64,000 nucleotides of DNA from NCBI RefSeq assembly GCF_019879105.1, contig NZ_CP082249.1, positions 2,294,001 through 2,358,000 on the forward strand, in the 5' to 3' direction. Positions 15,398 through 23,966 of the stretch are shown piece by piece (position 1 is the first letter of the stretch; each line of letters begins with the position of its first letter). The DNA comes from Natrinema sp. SYSU A 869 (GTDB lineage: Archaea; Halobacteriota; Halobacteria; Halobacteriales; Natrialbaceae). A program made the translations under genes and the position numbers. Under the pieces are notes generated by a model, which ran no database searches, was not told the origin of the DNA, and saw only the letters and a list, made by a program, of their open reading frames with translations.

Positions 15398-17500
15398 GTG
15401 ACATCTCGGGTCGTCATTCTCGTGTTTGCCGTCTTGCTCGTCGGAAGTCTGCCGGCCGGTGTCGGTGCCCTCGAGCCGGTAGGGCCGACGGACTCCGCCG
15501 CAACTGCCGGCGCTGGCTCCGTCGCCGGCGAGTCGCTCGCCTCGGTGGGGACAAGCGCCGGATCGGCGGCGACGACCAGCGACTCCGACGACGTGCTCCA
15601 CCGGACGACTGTCCTCCGCCACCGACAGGACAACTCCGACGTCTTCGAGGTGGAGATGACGTTCCACATCCCCGACTCCGTGACGGAACTCGAGGTCGAA
15701 CTCGAGCGGGGCGCGACCGTTGAGGAGATTGCGGGGTTCGATCGAACAGACGAGCGGACCGTCCAGTGGACCGAGGACACTGACGAGGCGACGATTCGGT
15801 ACACGATGCCGGCCGATCGGCGTGGGAGCCAACGACAGGGTGTCGACGGCTCAGGAGACGGGTATACGTTCGTTGATACCGGTGACTGGGGCGTCGTGCC
15901 GGTTCCCGACGTCTCGCTTTTCTACCGGCGGACCGCGTCCGTCGGCACCGCGGAGACAGTCCGCGTCGATGGCCCGGGCGCGACCGGTGGCGATATCGCC
16001 GTCTTCGGCGACGTGACGGAGCACGAGCGAGCCGTCGATGGTGGAACGATCAGGCTGGTCGTCCCCGACGCGGCGACCCTCGAGGAGCCGCCAGACGCAG
16101 TACTGGCCACGCTCGCGGAGGCGCGCGCCGATCTCGCGGTCGGCGCTCGAAGCGACGAGACGTTCGTGGTCGCGGTACCCAACGAGATCGACTGGGGGTC
16201 GAAGCGCGGGATTCAGTACGGCGAGTCGGATGCATGGGTCGTTGACGACGCTGCACTTGACGAGCGGAACCCGGTCTGGCTCCACGAGTACGTCCACGTC
16301 CGGCAGGATTTCGCTAGCGAGACCGATACCGACCCTGCGATGGAATGGGTTACCGAGGGACAGGCAGACTACTACGCTGGCCTGCTCGCCCTCGAGAGCG
16401 GCGCGACTGACTTCGCCGACTTCCGGTCGCTCCTCGAGCGCGGCGAGCGCGAGCCGTATGCCGACGGCGTTCTCGTCGACCGGTCGACCTGGGACGATCC
16501 GGAGACCCACTACGTGAAGGGCGCGCTCGTTGCCGGCGAGATCGACCGTCGGCTCCGGCTCGCGACGGACGGTGACCGGACGCTCGAGGACGTGTTCCGG
16601 ACGCTGAACGCCCGGGAGGAGCCCGTGACCGAGTCGGATTTCTTGGACACGCTCGAGGACGAAGGCGGGCCAGCAGTCCGTGCGGTCGCGGAGCGGTATA
16701 CGCGGACCGAGGCGACACCCGAGATGTGGAGTCGGAGCGAGCACGAGGCCGCCTTCGAGCAGTCAGTCGCGGCCTTCGAGTACGGACTGGGGTCCGAGCC
16801 GGTCGAAGTCGCGGACCGGGAGTGGCCGCGCTGGTCGGCGTCGGAGACCGGCAATACCGACAGGGAGAACCGCGACGTGATCGCGGTACCGGTCGACGAG
16901 TCAGTGACGATCCCGAGTACGGTCACGAACGCCGGTGAGCGCAAGGGAACCTACGACGCGACCCTGCAGGTCGATGGCCGGGTCGTCGATCACCGACGGG
17001 GGACGCTCGCATCCAGCGAGGAAGCGAGTCACGCCCTCTCGTGGACGCCGTCCGAGCCCGGGGAGTACGATATCCGCGTCGGCTCGGAGCGACTGACCGC
17101 GGTCGTCCGGTCGTCTCCGAGCGTGACCGTGACGGACCTGCAGGTCGCGCCCGATGACATCGAGCCCGGCGAGTCGGTGACTGCGACCGCGACGGTCGAG
17201 GCTGCCGACGATCGACCGGCCGCGGCCGTCATCGCGTTCCGGACGGTCGACGGCGTCGTCGCCGAACGACCGGTGGCGCTCCGGCCCGGTGAGACGGCGA
17301 CGGCTGACACCACGCTCTGGTTCGACGAGGACGGGCGGTACGAGATCGCGGTCAGCGATCGGACGACGATGATCGACGTCGGCGATGGCGGCGGTCCGGC
17401 CGCGTCGGTCGAGGATATCCCCGGCTTCGGCGTCTCGGCGGCGCTGATGGCTATTGTGATGGCGCTTATCGGGACAGCAGTGGCCCGTCGTCGCAGTTAG
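15398..17500 (+). CDS. Surface metallopeptidase with PGF-CTERM anchor
   Basis: A 700-aa exported protein beginning at a GTG, with a Sec-type signal (residues 1-24, VVILVFAVLLVGSLPAG). A gluzincin-like zinc site is visible: HEYVH at about residues 300-304 and a downstream WVTEGQADYYAG whose Glu would be the third zinc ligand. Two later beta-rich segments look like CARDB-type modules (about 490-560 and 570-655). The C-terminus is PGF-CTERM: an IPGFG motif, one hydrophobic helix, then ARRRS, the signal cleaved by archaeosortase A before lipid attachment. It is probably a cell-surface protease; its substrate is unknown. Confidence 0.82.
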   Translation: MTSRVVILVFAVLLVGSLPAGVGALEPVGPTDSAATAGAGSVAGESLASVGTSAGSAATTSDSDDVLHRTTVLRHRQDNSDVFEVEMTFHIPDSVTELEVELERGATVEEIAGFDRTDERTVQWTEDTDEATIRYTMPADRRGSQRQGVDGSGDGYTFVDTGDWGVVPVPDVSLFYRRTASVGTAETVRVDGPGATGGDIAVFGDVTEHERAVDGGTIRLVVPDAATLEEPPDAVLATLAEARADLAVGARSDETFVVAVPNEIDWGSKRGIQYGESDAWVVDDAALDERNPVWLHEYVHVRQDFASETDTDPAMEWVTEGQADYYAGLLALESGATDFADFRSLLERGEREPYADGVLVDRSTWDDPETHYVKGALVAGEIDRRLRLATDGDRTLEDVFRTLNAREEPVTESDFLDTLEDEGGPAVRAVAERYTRTEATPEMWSRSEHEAAFEQSVAAFEYGLGSEPVEVADREWPRWSASETGNTDRENRDVIAVPVDESVTIPSTVTNAGERKGTYDATLQVDGRVVDHRRGTLASSEEASHALSWTPSEPGEYDIRVGSERLTAVVRSSPSVTVTDLQVAPDDIEPGESVTATATVEAADDRPAAAVIAFRTVDGVVAERPVALRPGETATADTTLWFDEDGRYEIAVSDRTTMIDVGDGGGPAASVEDIPGFGVSAALMAIVMALIGTAVARRRS

Positions 17501-17622
17501 CGAGAGCGTGCTCGTTTGTCCGCCGTCGGGAACCATCTGAATCAGGCGATGGGATCCTTCTCGATCACCCATGTTTTTGATAAAACTAGGGCAAGTACAG
17601 TACACGTGAGCGACATTCCCGT

Positions 17623-18303
17623 ATGACGAAACCGGAACAGACCGGCAATGCTGTCAAGGAACTCGTCCAACAGCACTGGAACGACCGCGCAACGACGTTC
17701 GACGACGCAAGCCACCACGGGATCCACACCGATGAACAGCACGAACGGTGGTCGTCGATTCTCCGCGAGTGGACCGGTGACGAACCGCTTCAGGTGCTCG
17801 ATATCGGGTGTGGAACAGGAGTTCTTTCACTGCTGTTGGCGGACCTGGGCCACGCCGTCACGGGTGTCGATGTCGCGCCGCAGATGCTCGAGCGTGCCCG
17901 AGCGAAAGCGACACGGGCGGATCGGTCGATCGAGTTTTACCGGGGAGACGCGGAGGCCCTCGCGGTTACTGACGACGCCGTCGAACTGGTCACGGCTCGC
18001 CACCTCGTCTGGACGCTTCCGAACCCCGAGCAAGCGATCGCGGAATGGCAGCGAGTTGTCGAACCGGGCGGTCGGATTCTCGTAATCGAGGGCTATTGGG
18101 ACCACGCCGAACCGTGGGACGAGTACGAGGAAATCCACGACGACCTGCCGATGTACGACGGCCGACCGCCCGACGAACTGCGCGCGGTTCTCGCACGGCA
18201 TGGCCTCCGAAAAATCGAGCACGAACCGCTACTCGATCCAGTGCTGTGGGGGCGGGAACCGCACCACGAGTACTATCTCATGGCCGGTACGGTGCCCCGT
18301 TGA
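17623..18303 (+). CDS. Class I SAM-dependent methyltransferase
   Basis: A 226-aa protein with the SAM-binding motif I VLDIGCGTGVLSLLLADLG (about residues 55-73), the acidic motif GVDVAPQML and a motif III region EPGGRILVIEG. The pattern resembles UbiE/COQ5-like small-molecule methyltransferases (methyltransf_11). The substrate cannot be read from the sequence. It stands alone between the surface peptidase and a convergent H-NOX-like gene; TTGATAAAAC about 45 nt upstream may supply the TATA box. Confidence 0.8.
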   Translation: MTKPEQTGNAVKELVQQHWNDRATTFDDASHHGIHTDEQHERWSSILREWTGDEPLQVLDIGCGTGVLSLLLADLGHAVTGVDVAPQMLERARAKATRADRSIEFYRGDAEALAVTDDAVELVTARHLVWTLPNPEQAIAEWQRVVEPGGRILVIEGYWDHAEPWDEYEEIHDDLPMYDGRPPDELRAVLARHGLRKIEHEPLLDPVLWGREPHHEYYLMAGTVPR

Positions 18304-18385
18304 GTCGAGACGTGTCGGAGACCCGTTAGTCAAAATACGTCTGGTCCGGACTGGGCGGTCCGTCTCTGACCACTCACGTCGCGAT

Positions 18386-18925
18386 TTATTCGAAGTCGAC
18401 GCGGAACTGACAGGTTTCGGCCTCGTCGTTGACGCACGCCGTTTTCGTCACTGTTGCATCCGCGTCGAACGCGGCGACGAAGCCCTCGAGGATCCCGTGG
18501 GCGAGCTTGCAGTATTGCTGGTCACGGTGGGTATCGTATGTGACAGTCGCGTGACCGGCTTCCCGCGTGCAGGTGAGTTCGGGAAGCGAGGTGTCCTCCG
18601 TAGCAGTTTCGATATCGTCGGAGACGTCCTCGAGTGAGCCGAGCAGTTCCGGCAGTTCCCAGTCGCGATGAACGTGGGCGCTGAACGTCGAGAGCAGTTC
18701 CGGGGCGAGCGTCGTGCCGAAGTCGCGCTCGATCGCCTGTCGATCCTGCGTGGCCATCGTCGAGAGCGTGTCGAGGATGGCATCGATTTCCCCGTCGTCG
18801 TAGTGAGAAACGGGAAGATAAAGCTTCGGCTCGAGGCCGGACTGCTCGACGATCGTGTCCCAGGTACCGTCGTCGGTCCGCTCGACGACGTATTCCTTGA
18901 GGGTCTTGTGGACGATTCCGTGCAT
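18386..18925 (-). CDS. H-NOX/HNOB-like heme-NO-binding domain protein
   Basis: A 179-aa stand-alone domain. The N-terminus MHGIVHKTLKEYVVE matches the start of H-NOX proteins (MxGxxxxxLxxxV), the middle has FSAHVHRDW where the proximal heme histidine is expected, and the end CKLAHGILEGFVAAF...CQFRVDFE is the usual closing segment. The YxSxR heme-propionate motif is not obvious, so heme binding is uncertain. Family members sense NO or O2 and pass the signal to a partner kinase or cyclase; none is adjacent. A V4R-like domain is the alternative reading. Confidence 0.68.
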   Translation of the reverse strand: MHGIVHKTLKEYVVERTDDGTWDTIVEQSGLEPKLYLPVSHYDDGEIDAILDTLSTMATQDRQAIERDFGTTLAPELLSTFSAHVHRDWELPELLGSLEDVSDDIETATEDTSLPELTCTREAGHATVTYDTHRDQQYCKLAHGILEGFVAAFDADATVTKTACVNDEAETCQFRVDFE

Positions 18926-19028
18926 CTAGCCGATCTGACCGCTTTTCCGTGACGTCTCGATGGCCGAGTCCGTCTCGTGCCACGCGCTAACAACTAAACT
19001 ATCGTCTGGGGAATACTTAACCGTTTAC

Positions 19029-19886
19029 TTACAGGTGTGCCGCGAGCGTCGGTGCAACGGAGACGGTACCAACGCCTCGCTCGATGGTGTCGGTGCCGTA
19101 AATCGCTTCCACGCCGGCCCGCGAGAGTTTCGTGACGGCGTTGCGAGCGAGCAGCGGGTGGACGCAGGTGACGAAGACCCGATCGACGTTTCGGTCCTCG
19201 AGGACGGCGACGGCCTCGCTCATCGTCGATCCGGTCGCGATGATGTCGTCGACGACGACGACGTCGCGGCCGGCGACCTCGACGTCGCTCGGCGAAATTT
19301 CGACCTTGGTGCCGGAGTGGCGGGTCTTTTCGAAGTAGTCAGTCTCACCCGCGCCGTAGGCCTCTCGAGCCGTCTCGGCGAGGTCGATCGCCCCTGCGTC
19401 GGGTGAGAGGAAGACTGGATCCGTCAGGTCGTTGGGTAGGGGCTCGGCCAGCCGCCCGGCCGCGTCGATGGCGGTCGCCGTCGGCTCGAAAAAGTCACAG
19501 ACCGTTTCTTCGTGGGGATTGACGGTTAGCACGCGGTCCGTTCCGGTCGAAATTGCACGGGCGACTGCCCGGGCGGAGACGGGATGACCCGACTCGAAGG
19601 CCGCGTCCTGCCGGCCGTAGCCCATGTACGGCAGGACGGTGACAACCTCCTCGACGCCGGCCTCGCGGGCGGCGTCCTGCAACTGGAGTAGCTCGAGATG
19701 GGCATCGCTCGAGACGGTCGAGGCGACGATCACCGCTCGGTCGGGCTCGGCCTCGGCGACGCCGGGGACGGCCGCGAGCAGTTCGCCGTCGGGAAAGCGG
19801 TCGTACTCGACGGCGGCGAGCGGTTCCTCGAGTTCGCGTGCGAGCGCCGCGGCGAGAGCCTGCGACGCGGATCCGCTGATGATCAT
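19029..19886 (-). CDS. prs: Ribose-phosphate pyrophosphokinase
   Basis: A 285-aa PRPP synthetase. The PRPP-binding loop is VVVVDDIIATGSTM (about residues 208-221), and the catalytic-flexible region contains KTRHSGTKVEISP. MGYGRQDAAFESG and NPHEETVCDFF are also conserved. It makes PRPP from ribose-5-phosphate and ATP for nucleotide, histidine and tryptophan synthesis; the hisI gene further along uses a product of this pathway. The length fits archaeal class III-like enzymes. No operon partner is adjacent. Confidence 0.95.
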   Translation of the reverse strand: MIISGSASQALAAALARELEEPLAAVEYDRFPDGELLAAVPGVAEAEPDRAVIVASTVSSDAHLELLQLQDAAREAGVEEVVTVLPYMGYGRQDAAFESGHPVSARAVARAISTGTDRVLTVNPHEETVCDFFEPTATAIDAAGRLAEPLPNDLTDPVFLSPDAGAIDLAETAREAYGAGETDYFEKTRHSGTKVEISPSDVEVAGRDVVVVDDIIATGSTMSEAVAVLEDRNVDRVFVTCVHPLLARNAVTKLSRAGVEAIYGTDTIERGVGTVSVAPTLAAHL

Positions 19887-20144
19887 AGTCGGTGAGACAG
19901 CCCGGGGGATAAACCAGCTTTCGTTCTCGACCGGCCCGTATTCGGTCGACAGGCTTGTTTCAGCACTCCGCTGACCGGCGATACTGAGTCAACCGATAGC
20001 CACCGCTCGCTACGGTGAGCGGCGTGACCTTCCGCAAAAAGCCCTTCATAGCACCACCTTGTGACGAGAGGTACTTAAACAGGGACTCGTCCCGATTCGA
20101 GATGGGTCAGCGAACGCGGTCGGTGGTTCATCGCGGCGGTTCGA

Positions 20145-20669
20145 TCACTCCTCGGCATCGTCTAACGCCGCGTCACCGTCGCCGCACGGGCCGCCGTCGG
20201 TGTCGCTCAGAACCTTCAGTCCGCCGTTGCGATCGATCAGAGCGAAGATGTTGACGCAACTCGATTTGCCCAACCCCGCCGGCGTGACCTGCGTGGGCTC
20301 GCCCCCGTCGAGTCGGAACATCACCCGAAAATCTCCGGGGTCGGACGGCCAGTTTCGCTCGAGTTCCACCCCGTTGTCGCCCGACAGTTCGTGAGTCGAC
20401 CAGTGTTCGGGACCGTCGTCGAACTCGACAATGGCGTCGATGGTGTGCGTCTCGTCGTCCAAATTTTCAAGGGAAATTTTCCCGAGGAGGGTGCCGGTGG
20501 GTGCCTCGTCGGTCTCGTTCTTGGGTTCCGGCTCCGTGGTGTCGGGTTCCGTTTTCTCGCTCTCGCCGCTCTCGTCCCCGTTCCAATCGCTGCCCATACA
20601 GCCGGCGACCGTGCCGGTGAGCGCAGTGCCGGTCGCAGCCAGTAGCCGCCGTCGTGGTAGCTCACTCAT
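20145..20669 (-). CDS. Tat lipoprotein of unknown function
   Basis: A 174-aa protein with a twin-arginine start (LPRRRLLAATG) and lipobox TVAGC, so Cys24 should be lipid-modified outside the membrane. An acidic low-complexity linker (about residues 28-55, rich in E, T, P and D) leads to a beta-rich domain with FRLDGGEPTQVTP and two further cysteines (SSCVN and GGPCG) that might form a disulfide. No enzyme motif is seen. It is divergent in character from its neighbours and has its own upstream region. Confidence 0.75.
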   Translation of the reverse strand: MSELPRRRLLAATGTALTGTVAGCMGSDWNGDESGESEKTEPDTTEPEPKNETDEAPTGTLLGKISLENLDDETHTIDAIVEFDDGPEHWSTHELSGDNGVELERNWPSDPGDFRVMFRLDGGEPTQVTPAGLGKSSCVNIFALIDRNGGLKVLSDTDGGPCGDGDAALDDAEE

Positions 20670-20732
20670 GTATCGAACGTGAGTAATCCGCCGTAGTTAA
20701 ATATACGTCAGACACCGGCCGCACTCACGGGT

Positions 20733-21620
20733 TCAGCGCTCTTCCCCTCGCGGCGGTACGGCGATTCCTGTAACCTCATTGACACCGAGCATTCGCGTCC
20801 GCCACTCCCCCTCGCTCGCCGAGAGAAAGGTCCCGTGGTCCGTGACGGCGTAGACCGTGTCTCCGTAGCCGAATCCGACGATCGCGTCGCTCGAGCGATC
20901 GCTCTTCGCCCACTCGTCGTCGGCCGCGTACTCGTAGAGCACGTCGTTCGCGACCGCGTGTGCGCGTGAGAGCCGTCCGGGCTCCGAGCGGGGATCCGCC
21001 GCGACGGTGTCGAACGATCCCGTGAGGATTTCCATCCAGCCGTTGCCGAGCTTGTAGAGCCCGTCGGCGGTCGCAGCGAGCGGGACGCCGGCGGCCGAGA
21101 CGTCCCGGACGTCCGTCAGCCCCGCGTGATCGAGCCCACTCTCATGGACGCGGTAGACGCCGCTGTCGGTACCGACGAGGTCGCCGTCGATTGCCCGCAC
21201 CGTGGCCACGATCTCCTCCTCGAGCGTGGACCACTCGTCGGTCCCGGCCGCTCGACGCGCGACGCGGCCGTCCGAATCGGCCGCGATCAGATCACCGTCA
21301 TCGTAGCCGACGGCGACCGCTGGGCCGAACCCCGTTCCGACGAACGTCTCGTCAGTGGCGGCCGCGTCGGTGCCGTCGTCGCTGGTCTCGATTCCGACTC
21401 CCTCCTCGAGCGCGAGTACGCGAACGTCTCCGTCGGTCGCGATGGCGACGGCCCCGCGGGTCGCTGCAACGTCTCGTGCGTTACAGCGCTCGCAGAGCCC
21501 GAATTCGCCGACAGTGTCGCCGGCGACGCTGACACGGACAACGCCGATCCTGCTCGCGACGTAGGCCGTGATCGCACCTTCACGGTCGCCGTAGACGCGT
21601 TTTTCCTCAATCGAGTCCAT
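20733..21620 (-). CDS. Haloarchaeal beta-propeller-like protein (HVO_0234-like)
   Basis: A 295-aa soluble protein made of repeated ~45-residue beta units (GVVRVSVAGD, GDVRVLALEEG, DGRVARRAAG, DSGVYRVHESG, ADGLYKLGNGW, GDTVYAVTDHGTF), consistent with a six- or seven-blade propeller. CERC in the first quarter might bind a metal. I recall a haloarchaeal family typified by HVO_0234 with this layout; that assignment is from memory. It is divergently transcribed from the phosphohexomutase gene 101 nt away. Cytoplasmic; role unknown. Confidence 0.6.
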   Translation of the reverse strand: MDSIEEKRVYGDREGAITAYVASRIGVVRVSVAGDTVGEFGLCERCNARDVAATRGAVAIATDGDVRVLALEEGVGIETSDDGTDAAATDETFVGTGFGPAVAVGYDDGDLIAADSDGRVARRAAGTDEWSTLEEEIVATVRAIDGDLVGTDSGVYRVHESGLDHAGLTDVRDVSAAGVPLAATADGLYKLGNGWMEILTGSFDTVAADPRSEPGRLSRAHAVANDVLYEYAADDEWAKSDRSSDAIVGFGYGDTVYAVTDHGTFLSASEGEWRTRMLGVNEVTGIAVPPRGEER

Positions 21621-21721
21621 ACGGGACCGTGGCGGGGACGGGCCGAAAACGTTCCGTCACGAGCGGCCATCGAACCGGTCGGTTTGCGGAATCCCTTTGG
21701 GGAGTCCGGTCAGACTAGGGC

Positions 21722-23101
21722 ATGATGCAAGTCTTCGGATCGAGCGGGACGCGGGGCGTCGCCAACGAGGAGTTGACGCCCGCGTTCGTCCTGCGCGTCG
21801 CGAAAGCGGCGGGGACGACCTGGGGCGACGGTCGCGGTGGGGACCGAGTTGCCATCGCCCGTGACACTCGCCACACCGGGCGGATGTTGGCCGATGCGGC
21901 CGCCAGCGGGCTAGCGAGTACCGGAACCGATGTCGACCGTCTCGGAATCCTCCCCACGCCGGGGGCACAGGCGTACGCCGAACGGGAAGGGGTGCCGGTC
22001 ATGGTCATCACGGCCTCGCACAATCCGCCGCCGTACAACGGCGTCAAACTCATCGGTGACGGCGGCGTGGAACTCTCTATCGCCGAACTCGAGTCCATCG
22101 AGGAGACGCTGCTCGCCGAATCGTTCACCGTCGCCTCCTGGGACGAGACAGGCCGCGTTCGCGACATCGAGGGCGTGGGCCGGGCGTACGTCGACGAACT
22201 GCTCGCAGCTGCCGATCGGGAGTCGTTCGCCGACGCCGACCTCACCGTCGCGCTCGATCCGGGCCACGGCGCGGGATCGCTGACCAGCCCCGAATTCTTC
22301 CGGAAACTCGGCTGTCGAGTGGTCACGGTCAACGCCCAGCCCGACGGCCACTTTCCGGGTCGGGACCCCGAGCCGGTCCCCGACAACCTCGCCGATCTCG
22401 GCCGACTCGTCCGCGCGACCGACGCCGACGTTGGCATCGCTCACGATGGCGACGCCGACCGCGCCATCTTCTTCGACGAGAACGGCGAGTACGTTGAGGG
22501 CGACGCCACCCTTGCCGCGCTCGCTGCCGCCGAACTCGAGGCCGGCGACACCACCGTCTCGGCGGTCAACGTCTCTCAGCGACTCGTCGATGTCGTCACC
22601 GAGGTCGGGGCCGAACTCGAGTTGACCCCGATCGGCTCGACGAACATTATCACCCGAATCGAGGAACTCACGGCCAACGGCGAGCGGGTGCCCGTGGCGG
22701 GCGAGGGCAACGGCGGGATCTTCTTCCCCGACTACCGACTCTCGCGAGACGGAGCCTTCACGGCCGCGCGATTCCTCGAGTTGGTCGCCGAACGGCCCGT
22801 CAGCGAGATCGTCGCGCCCTATGACGGCTACGTCAATGTACGCCACAACGTCGAGTACGAGTCGACGGCCGAACGCGACGCAATGCTCGACGCGGCGGCC
22901 AACCAAGCCCAAGCCGCCGACGCGGAACTCAACACTCGAGACGGTTACCGGCTGGATTACGGCGACGCGTGGGTGCTCGCCCGCCCCTCCGGGACCGAGC
23001 CGCTCGTCCGGATTTACGCGGAGGCCCGCGACGGTGACCGCGCCGAGGAACTCGCCGGCGACATGTACGACGCGCTGGCAGCCGCGAAAGCCGACGCCTG
23101 A
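21722..23101 (+). CDS. glmM: Phosphoglucosamine/phosphomannomutase family enzyme
   Basis: A 459-aa alpha-D-phosphohexomutase. The serine phosphorylation loop is ITASHNPPPYNG (about residues 98-109), the metal-binding loop DGDADRAIFF (about 242-251), the sugar-binding loop GEGNGGIFFPDY and the phosphate-binding loop RPSGTEPLVRIY near the C-terminus. It interconverts 6-phospho and 1-phospho hexoses or hexosamines for nucleotide-sugar and glycan synthesis; the exact hexose is uncertain and the symbol is provisional. ATG 21725 is equally possible as a start. Confidence 0.88.
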   Translation: MMQVFGSSGTRGVANEELTPAFVLRVAKAAGTTWGDGRGGDRVAIARDTRHTGRMLADAAASGLASTGTDVDRLGILPTPGAQAYAEREGVPVMVITASHNPPPYNGVKLIGDGGVELSIAELESIEETLLAESFTVASWDETGRVRDIEGVGRAYVDELLAAADRESFADADLTVALDPGHGAGSLTSPEFFRKLGCRVVTVNAQPDGHFPGRDPEPVPDNLADLGRLVRATDADVGIAHDGDADRAIFFDENGEYVEGDATLAALAAAELEAGDTTVSAVNVSQRLVDVVTEVGAELELTPIGSTNIITRIEELTANGERVPVAGEGNGGIFFPDYRLSRDGAFTAARFLELVAERPVSEIVAPYDGYVNVRHNVEYESTAERDAMLDAAANQAQAADAELNTRDGYRLDYGDAWVLARPSGTEPLVRIYAEARDGDRAEELAGDMYDALAAAKADA

Positions 23102-23190
23102 GGCCGGTTTCTGCGAACCGCTCGATCGATCGCAGGTCACGAACGCTCAGTTGAGGGTGTCCGCGTAACATTCCGAATTGATCACTTGGC

Positions 23191-23390
23191 ATGCGGTGGC
23201 GCGCGCTGTGGGCCGTCCGAGTAACAACGAGGGCGGCCGATAATGCCGTGCGAGGGATGAGCGAACGCCGGTAGGCGTGAGCGTTAGCGCGGAACCGAAG
23301 GTTCCGCGAACCATGCGAACGGGCGCTACGCGCCCGTGAGCAGAAATCGGCTGGGGAGGGCGTGGCGATTCCCTGCCGCTATGATAGCAG
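23191..23390 (+). repeat. Structured dispersed repeat, copy C (reference copy)
   Basis: A hairpin-rich ~200-bp unit: GGCCGTCC/GGGCGGCC stem (from 23211), conserved GCGAGGGATGAGCGA, perfect stem CGCGGAACC/GGTTCCGCG (23288-23308), perfect stem ACGGGCGC/GCGCCCGT (23319-23337), then ATCGGCTGGGGAGGG and CCCTGCCGC. No coding potential. It lies between the convergent phosphohexomutase and stress-protein genes. Confidence 0.85.
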
Positions 23391-23478
23391 AACGCGCTGC
23401 GTTCTTCGATGCCAAGTTCCACTCAGTCGTCCCATTCATGTCTCTATCGAACAGTCACGATCTGCCACCGAGCAATCG

Positions 23479-23886
23479 TCATGAGAAGTGTCTCGGAACG
23501 ATCGTCACGGGAATCTCTGCACGCCGCGTGACCGCCTCCGCGACGCTCCCGAGCAACATCCTCGAAACGCCGGACTTCCCTTCGCTTCCCATGACGATCG
23601 CGTCGACGTCCGTCTTGGCCGCGTACTCGAGGATCGCGTCCGCTGCCCCGCTCCCTTCGACAACGGTCGTCTCGACCGATCTATCATACTCGGCGGCGGT
23701 TTCCCGGACGTCGGCGAAGAACTCGGGCTCGTCGTCCCCCGAGACGACGCTGCCATAGTCCGCCTCGAGGTCGTCGATCGCGAAGACGGCCGTCACTCGA
23801 TCGGCGGGCACCCACTCGAGGGCGTGCTCGAGGGCCGCTCGCGCCGGCGCGGAGTCGTCCATCGGGACGAGAACGTGTCTGGTCAT
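23479..23886 (-). CDS. Universal stress protein (UspA family)
   Basis: A 135-aa Usp protein from the ATG at 23886 (MTRHVLVPMDDSAPARAAL). An ATG 21 nt further upstream is possible, but the typical Usp start is the inner one. The nucleotide-binding signature is GSEGKSGVSRMLLGSVAEAVTR near the C-terminus. It is one of three Usp genes in the window and differs clearly from the others, so it is not a recent duplicate. It is convergent with the phosphohexomutase gene across repeat copy C. Confidence 0.9.
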   Translation of the reverse strand: MTRHVLVPMDDSAPARAALEHALEWVPADRVTAVFAIDDLEADYGSVVSGDDEPEFFADVRETAAEYDRSVETTVVEGSGAADAILEYAAKTDVDAIVMGSEGKSGVSRMLLGSVAEAVTRRAEIPVTIVPRHFS

Positions 23887-23966
23887 GGACGATCCTTCGA
23901 GTGGCATCGGCTAAAGTTCGGGGCCGTCCTCGAGCAACTGCGGATTCGACCGTGGGAGTCAGCCGA

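Noticed and set aside
23147-23422. Short frames inside the dispersed repeats (also 34694-34952 and 61397-61876)
   Set aside because: The translations resemble one another only because the repeat DNA is conserved. Compensating changes in stems and frame-breaking length differences argue for structure, not protein.
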